DNA from: CAVPTL01 sp963794415
GTDB lineage: Bacteria > Actinomycetota > Thermoleophilia > Gaiellales > JAICJC01
Direction: 5' to 3'
NCBI GenBank assembly: GCA_963794415.1
Contig: CAWCDI010000001.1
Location: 682,001 to 746,000, forward strand
DNA: 64,000 nucleotides
The notes under the pieces: generated by a model
Databases searched by the model: none
What the model was told of the DNA's origin: nothing
What the model saw: only the letters and a program-made list of their open reading frames with translations
Shown: positions 57,125 through 64,000 of the stretch, one piece after another
How the letters are laid out: each line of letters begins with the position of its first letter
Numbering within the stretch: the stretch's first letter is position 1
Program-made: the position numbers and the translations under genes

Positions 57125-59137
57125 TTGGCCGAGAACGCCATCTCTGAGTACCAATCTGCCGACGACCGCCTTGCGTCATACCTGACGCTGCTCGAGGTCT
57201 CCCGGATGCTGCTCGCATCGGCGACGCTCACCGAGCTCTTCGAGCGCATCACGTCAGAGCTGAGCCGCCTGGTGCCGTTCGACGCGCTCACCATCTACCG
57301 CGTCGATGAGCTCGCGGAGAGGCTCAACCCGGTGCACTCCATCGACCACTGGGCCGACGAGATCATGGAGTCGCCAAGCGCTCTCGGTGAGGGCATCACG
57401 GGCTGGGTGGCAGAGCGCGGCGAGGCGCTCAACCTGGCCGAGGCGCACAACGATCCGCGCATCGCCGTGGTGCCGGGCACGCCCGAGGACGAGCACGAGG
57501 CCCTGGCGTGCGTGCCGCTCATCGTCCGCGAGCTCACGGTCGGCACGCTCAACGTCTACCGGCTGGGCGACGACGTGGCGTTCTCCGAGCACGAGTTCGA
57601 GCTCATCTGCCGGTTCGCCGACCTCGCGGCGCTCGCGATGGACAACGCCCAGAACCGCGAGCGCCTGGTGGAGGAGGCCCACACCGACTGGCTCACGGGG
57701 CTGCACAACCACCGCTACTTCCACGAGCGCCTCCGGGTCGAGCTCGAGCGCGCCCACCGCCACGGCCGGCCGCTCTCGCTGATCGTGTTCGACCTCGACG
57801 ACTTCAAGCTCCTGAACGACGCGCTCGGCCACCAGGAGGGCGATCTGGTGCTGCGGCGCGTCGCCGCAGCAGCGGGCGAGGATCTCCGCGCAAGCGACGT
57901 GGCCTGCCGCACCGGAGGCGAGGAGTTTGCGCTGCTCCTGCCCGAGACGGGCAAGCGGGCGGCCCGTGCCGCCGCCGACCGGCTCTGTGCGCGCGTGCGC
58001 GAGCTGCCCGGTCATCGCCGCACCACCGTGTCCTGCGGCGTTGCGAGCTTCCCGGGCGACGCCACCACCGTCGCCGAGCTCGTGTCCGCGGCCGACGCCG
58101 CCATGTACCTCGCGAAGGACCGCGGCAAGGACCGCTCCGCCGGCTTCATCGATGCCCAGGACGCCCGGCGCCGCGGCCACGCCCGGGCGGCCGAGATCGA
58201 CTCGATGAAGCAGCTACGCGCGCTCTCGACGCTCGCCGAGCGGCTGAACGAGCTCACCGACGAGGCGCGGATCGGCGAGACCATCTGCAGTGAGCTGCGC
58301 GGCCTCGTCGATTACCACAACGTGCGCGTCTACGTGCTCGACGAGAACGGCACCACGCTCGAGGCGATCGCCGCCCGCGGCCTGCAGAGCGAGTACGCGC
58401 ACGAGTCGCTCGAATCGCTCCGGGTGGATGTGGGGGAGGGCATCACGGGCACCGCGGTCGCCCTCGGCCGCTCGCTCAACGTGCCCGACGCGGCGCACTG
58501 CGAGTTCGCCCTCGACATCCCCGGCACGGACGATCTGGACGAGTCGGTGCTGGCCGTGCCTATGCGCTACGACGGCCGCACGGTGGGCGTCGTGGTGCTG
58601 GCGAAGCTCGGCCTCGATCAGTTCTCGCCGCTCTCCGTGCGGCTGCTCGAGCTGCTGGCCGCCCAGGCCGCCGTCGCGTTCGAGAACGCACGGCTCCACG
58701 AGCTGCAGCGCCGCGCGACTGCCATGTCGGAGGCGCTCCTTGCGATCGCGCGGCTCACGACGGCCGATCCCACCGCCGAGGCAATCGCCGGGCGGGTCGT
58801 GGATGCCGCGTGCGACCTCGCGCAGGCCCACGCCGCCGTCGTCATGAGCACTGCCGCCGTGCCTGCGATCGTGGCGTTTGCCGGCATGGGGCTCGATCAT
58901 CCAGCGATCGCGCTTGCGCGGCGCCCCTCGCCGGTGGGGCCGGGCGACGTCTCGGTCATCAGCCTGCCGGATGGCCACGGCGTGGCCGCCGTGACGCTCC
59001 TTCACGGCGCCGTGCTGGTCGCGGTCGCCGAGCGCTTCACGCCCGTCACGCTCGCAGCACTCAGGGCCGTGTCGGGTCAGGGCTCGCTCGCGCTGCGAAA
59101 CGCCGAGCTCATGGCGCTCATCGCCGAAACCGGCTGA
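57125..59137 (+). CDS. GAF-GGDEF-GAF diguanylate cyclase
   Basis: A soluble 670-residue signalling protein: first GAF (~20-175), GGDEF (~190-345), second GAF (~370-530) and a weak third GAF-like region (~540-665). The cyclase signature is RTGGEEF, with an inhibitory RxxD (RASD) five residues before it, so it should be active and product-inhibited. GAF domains suggest control by small molecules or redox. TTG 57125 is used because GGAG (57116-57119) precedes it by 5 nt and similarity starts there. It could supply c-di-GMP opposed by the EAL protein at 5575-7455. Confidence 0.93.
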   Translation: MAENAISEYQSADDRLASYLTLLEVSRMLLASATLTELFERITSELSRLVPFDALTIYRVDELAERLNPVHSIDHWADEIMESPSALGEGITGWVAERGEALNLAEAHNDPRIAVVPGTPEDEHEALACVPLIVRELTVGTLNVYRLGDDVAFSEHEFELICRFADLAALAMDNAQNRERLVEEAHTDWLTGLHNHRYFHERLRVELERAHRHGRPLSLIVFDLDDFKLLNDALGHQEGDLVLRRVAAAAGEDLRASDVACRTGGEEFALLLPETGKRAARAAADRLCARVRELPGHRRTTVSCGVASFPGDATTVAELVSAADAAMYLAKDRGKDRSAGFIDAQDARRRGHARAAEIDSMKQLRALSTLAERLNELTDEARIGETICSELRGLVDYHNVRVYVLDENGTTLEAIAARGLQSEYAHESLESLRVDVGEGITGTAVALGRSLNVPDAAHCEFALDIPGTDDLDESVLAVPMRYDGRTVGVVVLAKLGLDQFSPLSVRLLELLAAQAAVAFENARLHELQRRATAMSEALLAIARLTTADPTAEAIAGRVVDAACDLAQAHAAVVMSTAAVPAIVAFAGMGLDHPAIALARRPSPVGPGDVSVISLPDGHGVAAVTLLHGAVLVAVAERFTPVTLAALRAVSGQGSLALRNAELMALIAETG

Positions 59138-59142
59138 AAACA

Positions 59143-59213
59143 AGGCGACGACCGGAGTCGAACCGGTGTGGACGGCTTTGCAGGCCGCTGCCTAACCACT
59201 CGGCCACGTCGCC
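59143..59213 (-). tRNA. tRNA-Cys (GCA)
   Basis: A 71-nt cloverleaf on the minus strand: GGCGACG (59213-59207) pairs with CGTCGCC (59150-59144), discriminator T at 59143. The anticodon stem CGGC/GCCG encloses CTGCAAA, anticodon GCA. The T loop is TTCGACT. It starts 6 nt downstream of the cyclase stop, on the other strand. Confidence 0.96.
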
Positions 59214-59228
59214 CATGGCTGCCCTAGG

Positions 59229-59621
59229 CTAGCTCAAGGGCGTGACCCACACCTCACGTTGGCGCGGCCCGTCGTACTCGCAGAAGTACACCGCCTGCCA
59301 CCGGCCAAGCGCCAGGCCGCCCTGCCACACCGGGATCATCTGGGACGACCCGGTGAGGATCGCCTTGATGTGGGAGTCACTGTTGCCCTCGGCGTGGTCG
59401 TACTCGCCCACGTGCGGCGCCGCAGCGGCCATCCAGCGCAGCACGTCGCTCTGGACGTCCGGGTCGTAGCCCTCGTTGACGGCGATCCCGGCCGTGGTGT
59501 GCGGCGAGGACACCAGCACGGCGCCGTCGGACACACCGAGGGCGGCGACCGCATCGGCCACCGCCCTGGTGATATCCACAAACTGCTCTCGCCGGTCGGT
59601 GGTGATGCTCAGGCGCTGCAT
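59229..59621 (-). CDS. YjbQ family protein (UPF0047, secondary thiamine-phosphate synthase-like)
   Basis: A 130-residue trimeric beta-fold protein. The conserved SPHTTAGIAVNEGYDPDV, HVGEYDHAEGNSDSHIKAIL and LALGRWQAVYFCEYDGPRQR patterns define the family, including a conserved His/Glu set. E. coli YjbQ has weak thiamine-phosphate synthase activity, but the main role is unknown. It lies between tRNA-Cys and tadC on the minus strand with a 27-nt gap, possibly in the tad transcript tail. Confidence 0.93.
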   Translation of the reverse strand: MQRLSITTDRREQFVDITRAVADAVAALGVSDGAVLVSSPHTTAGIAVNEGYDPDVQSDVLRWMAAAAPHVGEYDHAEGNSDSHIKAILTGSSQMIPVWQGGLALGRWQAVYFCEYDGPRQREVWVTPLS

Positions 59622-59648
59622 CCCGCCACCATAGCGAAGCCGGTGGGT

Positions 59649-60569
59649 CTACATACCGCCGGTGAACGTCTGCATCAGCGACAGGGCCGCAGGGCCGAGC
59701 GCCACCACGAACATCGCGGGGAAGATGAAGATCACGGTCGGGAAGAGCATCTTGACCGGGGCCTTCATGGCCTTCTCCTCGGCTGCCAGCTGGCGCCGGA
59801 TGCGCATGTCCTTCGACTGCACCTTCAGGATGCGCGAGAGTGCGATGCCGAGCTGGTCTGCCTGGATGATGGCGCGGCAGAACTGCGACACCTCGTGCAC
59901 CTCACAGCGCTCGCCGAGGTGCTTGAGTGCCGAGAGCCGGCTCTCGCCGACGCGCATCTCGTGGAGCACCAGTGCGAACTCATCCACCAGCGGGCCCTCC
60001 ATGCGCTCGTTCAGCTTCACGAGCGCGGCATCGAACCCGAGCCCGGCCTCGACCGAGACCGACAGCAGGTCGAGCACGTTGGGGAGCTCTGCCTGCATGA
60101 TGGTCTTCCGCCCGCGGATGCGGGAGTTCAGGTAGAAGTCGGGAGCGATGAAGCCGATCGCGGCGCCGCCGATGGCCATGAGCAGTCCCACCAGGAACGG
60201 CACGGCACCGGTGACGGCCAGGAGCAGACCGAAGCCCAGCGAGCAGGCGATCAGCCCGCCCTTGACGGCCATGTACATCTGCGACGTCATCGACTGGCCC
60301 ACGCCGGCCGCCATCAGGCGGTTGTGGATCAGGGCCGGATCGGTCTTCGGCATCACCTTCATGGTCATGTTGGCGAGCTTCTCGGTGAGCGGCCCGACGA
60401 CCCGCTCGTTCATGCTGCGGCGCGTCTCGATCTCCCGCTGGTCGCGGGTGCCGTAGCGGCGGGCCTTCTTCATCGAGACGGCGATCTCTTTCTGCTGAAC
60501 GGTCAGGCCGGTCATCAGGAAGTACACGGCGGCGAACACCGCACCGATTGCGAGTATGAGCATGATCAT
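59649..60569 (-). CDS. tadC: Tad secretion system membrane protein TadC (T2SSF)
   Basis: A 306-residue type II secretion F-domain protein of the Tad/Flp pilus machine. An N-terminal membrane segment, two central membrane helices (~100-145), a cytoplasmic T2SSF domain with LPNVLDLLSVSVEAGLGFDAAL and RILKVQSKDMRIRRQLAAEE, and a C-terminal hydrophobic segment are visible. It follows the VWA-TadB gene with a 7-nt gap. Tad systems assemble adhesive type IVc pili. The pilin (flp) gene is not in the window. Confidence 0.93.
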   Translation of the reverse strand: MIMLILAIGAVFAAVYFLMTGLTVQQKEIAVSMKKARRYGTRDQREIETRRSMNERVVGPLTEKLANMTMKVMPKTDPALIHNRLMAAGVGQSMTSQMYMAVKGGLIACSLGFGLLLAVTGAVPFLVGLLMAIGGAAIGFIAPDFYLNSRIRGRKTIMQAELPNVLDLLSVSVEAGLGFDAALVKLNERMEGPLVDEFALVLHEMRVGESRLSALKHLGERCEVHEVSQFCRAIIQADQLGIALSRILKVQSKDMRIRRQLAAEEKAMKAPVKMLFPTVIFIFPAMFVVALGPAALSLMQTFTGGM

Positions 60570-60576
60570 TTGATTC

Positions 60577-62463
60577 CTACTCCTTGAAGGAGACGATCTT
60601 CTGGATGATGAAGCCGCCGATCGCCATCATGAAGAGGGCGCCGGCGCACATGATCTGCCCGAGGGTGGTCGTGAACAGGATCTCGATGTACTTCTGGTTC
60701 AGCGCGAAGATCGCGAGGCCCATCATGAACGGCATTGCGATCAGCACGTAGGCCGACATCCGGCCCTGCGCGGTGAGCGCCTTGACCTTCTTGCTGAACT
60801 GCTGGCGCATGCGCACCGTGTCGGCCACCATGTCCAGGATGTCGGCGAGGCTGCCGCCGACGGTGCGCTGGATGTTGACCGCCATGACCACGAACCCGAA
60901 GTTGGTCGAGGCCATCCGGTCGGCCATCGCCTGCAGGGCCACCTCGGAAGGCATGCCCAGCGCGATCTCCGACGCGACGCGCGTGATCTCGGTCGAGGTC
61001 GGCTCGACTCCCTCCTTGGCGATGCCGTTGAGGGCCGAGTTGAACGCGTGGCCGGCCTTGAGCGATGCCGCCAGCGTGATGAGCGTCTCGGGGAGCTGGT
61101 CCTCGAAGGCGCCCAGGCGGCGCTTGGCCTTGAACCGCACGTAGAGCGACGGGATCAGGGCGCCGACGATCAGGGCGATGAGCGCGCCGATCTTGCCGAG
61201 CCCGAGCAGGAGCCCGGCGATGGTTGCGAGCAGCAGGCCGCTTGCCAGCTGCAGGTAGACAACCTCAGCGGTGCGCAGCGGCAGGTTCGCCTGCTCGAGG
61301 CGCAGCGTGATCCGCTTCCAGTAGTTCGCGGAGCCCGCGATCTTCTCGGTTGCGACGTAGAGCTGGTGGAGCATGCTGATCTTCGGCATCTCCTGGCCCG
61401 GCGCGACCACGACGACCTGCTTCTTCTGCTCGGTGTGCGGGGCGATGCGCTTGCCAACGGCGACCGCCGGCTTGGACGACAGCACGATGAGCACGCCGCC
61501 CATGACCAGCAGTGCGGCCACGAGGGCGATTGCGAGCCGGCCCGCGCTCGACGTGGGCACGGACGATCCGCCCGACGATGTGACTGCGGCAGCGGTGCCC
61601 GGAGCCTTGACCGTCTGGGTGGCCGCCGCAGAGCCGTCGGCGCTGACGCTCAGGTTGATCGGCTTGCCGCCGGCGACCTGGCTCTGGTAGGTGAACGTGT
61701 ACGTCGAGTTGAGCGACGTCGCGATGCCCTTGTAGGTGGACTTGAGCTCTGACGAGTCGGCCACCGGGATCAGCTGGCCGTGCGTTGCCTTCGTCAGGGT
61801 CGTCAGCGGGCCGAGCGCGGCCTGATCGGACGAGGTCGTGACGGCATAGACGACGACGCCGGCCTTCTCGGCGGCGGCGGTCGCCTGCTGCAGGGTGGTG
61901 GGGTCGTGCGCGGCGTGGCCGTCGGTCATCAGGAGCAGCACGCGCTTGTCGGCCGTCTGGTCGGCGAGGTCGTTCGACGCCTCGACGACCGATGAGTAGA
62001 GCGCCGTGCCGCCCTTGGAGCCGATGTTCAGGTTGGACACCGCGAGCGATGCGCCGTTTCGGTCAGACGGGAACGGTGCTGTGACGTATGCCTGGTCGCC
62101 GAACCCGTACACGGCCATCACGGCGTTGGGGTTCTGGCTGAAGATGAATGAGTCTGCGGCCGCCTTGGCGTCGGTGAGCGGCTTTCCGGCCATGCTCTTG
62201 GACGTGTCGGTGGCGATTGCGATTGCGGTGGGGCCTGCCGGCGGCAGGATGGTGACGTCGCTGGCCGGCTTGCCGTTCTCCTTGACATCGAGCTTCGGGG
62301 CGTTGGCAGTTGCGTCGGGCACGCCGATGGTGACGGCGACCGTCGGGAACCCCTTGGTGTTCATGTTCTTGATGGTGGTCTGCGAGCTGGCAGCCGCGGA
62401 CGTGCCGGTGACCGCGAGTGCGGCCACCAGCGCGACGCAGAATGCTGTCCGGACGCGGATCAC
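60577..62463 (-). CDS. VWA-TadB fusion protein of the Tad pilus system
   Basis: A 628-residue fusion. A signal peptide (~1-27) is followed by a von Willebrand A domain (~75-250) with a full MIDAS: Asp86/Ser88/Ser90 in TDTSKSMAG, Thr153 in GGTALYSS, Asp181 in MTDGH. A membrane segment (~309-330) leads to TadB: hydrophobic helices (~405-442), T2SSF with LPETLITLAASLKAGHAFNSAL, and C-terminal helices. The VWA should lie outside the membrane, linking a metal-dependent adhesion fold to the pilus assembly platform. It overlaps tadA by 4 nt and precedes tadC. Confidence 0.92.
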   Translation of the reverse strand: MIRVRTAFCVALVAALAVTGTSAAASSQTTIKNMNTKGFPTVAVTIGVPDATANAPKLDVKENGKPASDVTILPPAGPTAIAIATDTSKSMAGKPLTDAKAAADSFIFSQNPNAVMAVYGFGDQAYVTAPFPSDRNGASLAVSNLNIGSKGGTALYSSVVEASNDLADQTADKRVLLLMTDGHAAHDPTTLQQATAAAEKAGVVVYAVTTSSDQAALGPLTTLTKATHGQLIPVADSSELKSTYKGIATSLNSTYTFTYQSQVAGGKPINLSVSADGSAAATQTVKAPGTAAAVTSSGGSSVPTSSAGRLAIALVAALLVMGGVLIVLSSKPAVAVGKRIAPHTEQKKQVVVVAPGQEMPKISMLHQLYVATEKIAGSANYWKRITLRLEQANLPLRTAEVVYLQLASGLLLATIAGLLLGLGKIGALIALIVGALIPSLYVRFKAKRRLGAFEDQLPETLITLAASLKAGHAFNSALNGIAKEGVEPTSTEITRVASEIALGMPSEVALQAMADRMASTNFGFVVMAVNIQRTVGGSLADILDMVADTVRMRQQFSKKVKALTAQGRMSAYVLIAMPFMMGLAIFALNQKYIEILFTTTLGQIMCAGALFMMAIGGFIIQKIVSFKE

Positions 62464-63899
62464 TGTCCGACCGCCCGCCCGAAGATGCCGGCGGCGGCGG
62501 CGCTGTGGTCTCCGGCCTCGTCCTGGAAGAAGTTCGGCGGCAGGTTGACGCCGTTCGAGGCCATCTTGTCCAGGAAGCTCGGCTTGACGCCGGTGCAGGT
62601 CAGCGGCCCGAGCAGGCGATGCCCCGAATCACGGTTGGCGGCGCCCTCCTCGACGGGCTTGGCCAGGAAGATGTCCTGCAGCGTCACGACGTCGGACTCC
62701 ATCCGCAGCACCTCGGTGATGTGGGTGATGCGGCGGGTGCCGTCGACCAGGCGCGACACCTGGACGATGAGGTCGAATGCGCTCGAGATCTGCTCGCGGA
62801 TGGCGCGGAGCGGCAGATCGACGCCGGCCGTCAGCACCAGTGTCTCGGTACGGGCGAGGGCGTCACGCGGGTTGTTTGCATGGACGGTGGTGAGCGAGCC
62901 GTCATGGCCGGTGTTCATGGCCTGGAGCATGTCCACGGCCTCGGGTCCACGACACTCTCCGACGATGATGCGGTCGGGCCGCATACGCAGGGTGTTACGC
63001 ACCAGGTCGCGGATGGTGACCTGGCCCTTGCCCTCGATGTTGGCCGGGCGGGACTCGAGCGTGATCACGTGATCCTGCTTGAGCTGGAGCTCGGCGGCGT
63101 CCTCGACCGTGATGATGCGCTCGTCCGACGGGATCGCCGAGGAGAGCACGTTCAGGGTCGTGGTCTTACCGGAACCGGTACCGCCCGAGATCAGGATGTT
63201 CAGCTTGCCGCGCACGCACGCCTCGAGGAACTGCCCCGACTTGTGGGTGAGGGTGCCGAACTTGATCAGGTCGGCCATCACGAACGGATCGCGCCGGAAC
63301 TTCCGGATGGTGAGCGTGGAGCCGCGTACCGCCAGGGGCGGGATGATGGCGTTCACGCGCGAGCCGTCCTGCAGGCGGGCGTCCACGTACGGGGACGACT
63401 CGTCGATGCGCCGGCCGATGCGGCTGATGATCTTGTCGATGATCCGCAGCAGGTGCGGCTCGTCGACGAACTGCGCGTTGGTGCGGGTGATCTTGCCGTG
63501 CCGCTCGATGTAGATCGTCTTGTGGTCGTTGACCATGACCTCTGTGATCGAGTCGTCGCGCAGGAACGGCTCCAGCGGCCCGTAGCCGAGGATGTCGTCC
63601 GTGATCTGGCGGATGATCTCCTGCCGCTCCTGGCGCGTGAGCGGCGTCTTCTCGACGGCGAGCAGCTCGGTCACGACCTCCGTGACGCGGGCTTCGAGGT
63701 CCTCGTCCGAGGCCTCGCCGCTGAACATGCGGGGACCGAGCCGGGGGATGATCTCCCGGTGGACCCGCGTCTTCAGCTCGGCGAAGGGATCAGCCGCAGC
63801 CGATGCCCGCTCCGGGGTGGAGAACTGCTGCTTGGGCTCGGCGGCCTCGGTGCTGGCCTCGTCGGTGACGGCGACCTGGATGCGTGATTGAAGCGACAT
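62460..63899 (-). CDS. tadA: Tad/CpaF-type secretion ATPase
   Basis: A 479-residue hexameric ATPase powering Flp pilus assembly. Motifs: DDILGYGPLEPFL and DDSITEVMVNDHKTIYIER of the N-terminal domain, Walker A ISGGTGSGKTTTLNVL near residue 240, VEDAAELQL (Asp box), RMRPDRIIVGECRGPEA (Walker B) and TGHDGSLTTVHANN (His box). The ATG lies directly after the stop of the upstream gene. It overlaps the VWA-TadB gene by 4 nt. Confidence 0.95.
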   Translation of the reverse strand: MSLQSRIQVAVTDEASTEAAEPKQQFSTPERASAAADPFAELKTRVHREIIPRLGPRMFSGEASDEDLEARVTEVVTELLAVEKTPLTRQERQEIIRQITDDILGYGPLEPFLRDDSITEVMVNDHKTIYIERHGKITRTNAQFVDEPHLLRIIDKIISRIGRRIDESSPYVDARLQDGSRVNAIIPPLAVRGSTLTIRKFRRDPFVMADLIKFGTLTHKSGQFLEACVRGKLNILISGGTGSGKTTTLNVLSSAIPSDERIITVEDAAELQLKQDHVITLESRPANIEGKGQVTIRDLVRNTLRMRPDRIIVGECRGPEAVDMLQAMNTGHDGSLTTVHANNPRDALARTETLVLTAGVDLPLRAIREQISSAFDLIVQVSRLVDGTRRITHITEVLRMESDVVTLQDIFLAKPVEEGAANRDSGHRLLGPLTCTGVKPSFLDKMASNGVNLPPNFFQDEAGDHSAAAAGIFGRAVGQ

Positions 63900-64000
63900 C
63901 TATGACCTCCCGAAACTGCGTCGGGACTTCTTCTCTTCGCCGCCCTTGCCCTTCTTCGACGAGCCGTCCTTCGAACGCACCGGAGGCACGAGCTTGTCGG
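63900..64000 (-). CDS. C-terminal end of an upstream gene, possibly TadZ/CpaE-like
   Basis: Only about 32 codons are visible before the TAG at 63902-63900: a Lys/Ser/Gly-rich tail (VRSKDGSSKKGKGGEEKKSR). No domain can be recognised. Its position directly before tadA in the same direction suggests the CpaE/TadZ-like localisation ATPase, since cpaE-cpaF is the usual order, but this is inference from context only. Confidence 0.55.
   Translation of the reverse strand, partial: DKLVPPVRSKDGSSKKGKGGEEKKSRRSFGRS

Overview
The window is a high-GC (roughly 70 %) bacterial chromosome segment, almost entirely coding, with many GTG/TTG starts and 1-11 nt gene overlaps. An actinobacterial SepIVA/DivIVA-like gene between coaD and DUF177, a WhiG/FliA-type sigma factor, zinc-type L28 and L32, and a Tad pilus operon together suggest a deep-branching actinobacterium, perhaps class Thermoleophilia. 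That placement is inferred from gene content, not shown by a marker tree.

Layout. 1-5558: end of gpsA, metK, priA, a cysteine hydrolase, def, fmt. 5575-7455 (minus): PAS-GGDEF-EAL c-di-GMP protein. 7476-12349: rpe and riboflavin genes ribD-ribE-ribBA-ribH, then an RmlD-like reductase. 12327-13112 (minus): pdxH and rpmB. 13167-25313: asp23-like gene, fused FakA-FakB, recG, rsmD, coaD, sepIVA-like gene, DUF177, rpmF, plsX, acpP, rnc, smc. A minus-strand Ldh-type oxidoreductase separates smc from ftsY. 26280-34932: ftsY, ffh, rpsP, khpA, rimM, trmD, rplS, lepB, rnhB, yraN, yifB, dprA.

34972-47847 looks accessory: a four-gene surface-glycan cassette, tRNA-Trp, a small secreted protein, a DyP peroxidase with an encapsulin-cargo-like tail, small hypotheticals, a secreted phosphoesterase, LtrA, a methyltransferase, a ClC channel and a secreted repeat protein. 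Core-like genes resume with a Xer recombinase, the WhiG/FliA sigma factor and an EF-G-like GTPase. Next come zinc-finger hypotheticals, a threonine-synthase-like protein lacking the PLP lysine, an ALDH7-like dehydrogenase, a ferritin-like miniprotein, tRNA-Gly, a GT87-type membrane protein, a GAF-GGDEF-GAF cyclase, tRNA-Cys and YjbQ. The right end is a minus-strand Tad operon (tadA, a VWA-TadB fusion, tadC).

Points to examine: single-base frameshifts in ribE and dprA; a FakA-FakB fusion upstream of plsX; a VWA-TadB fusion; enzyme homologues missing key residues; DUF177 without an ordinary start codon; two related palindromes at 3' ends; and a recurrent -10-like hexamer 5-10 nt before start codons, suggesting widespread leaderless transcription.
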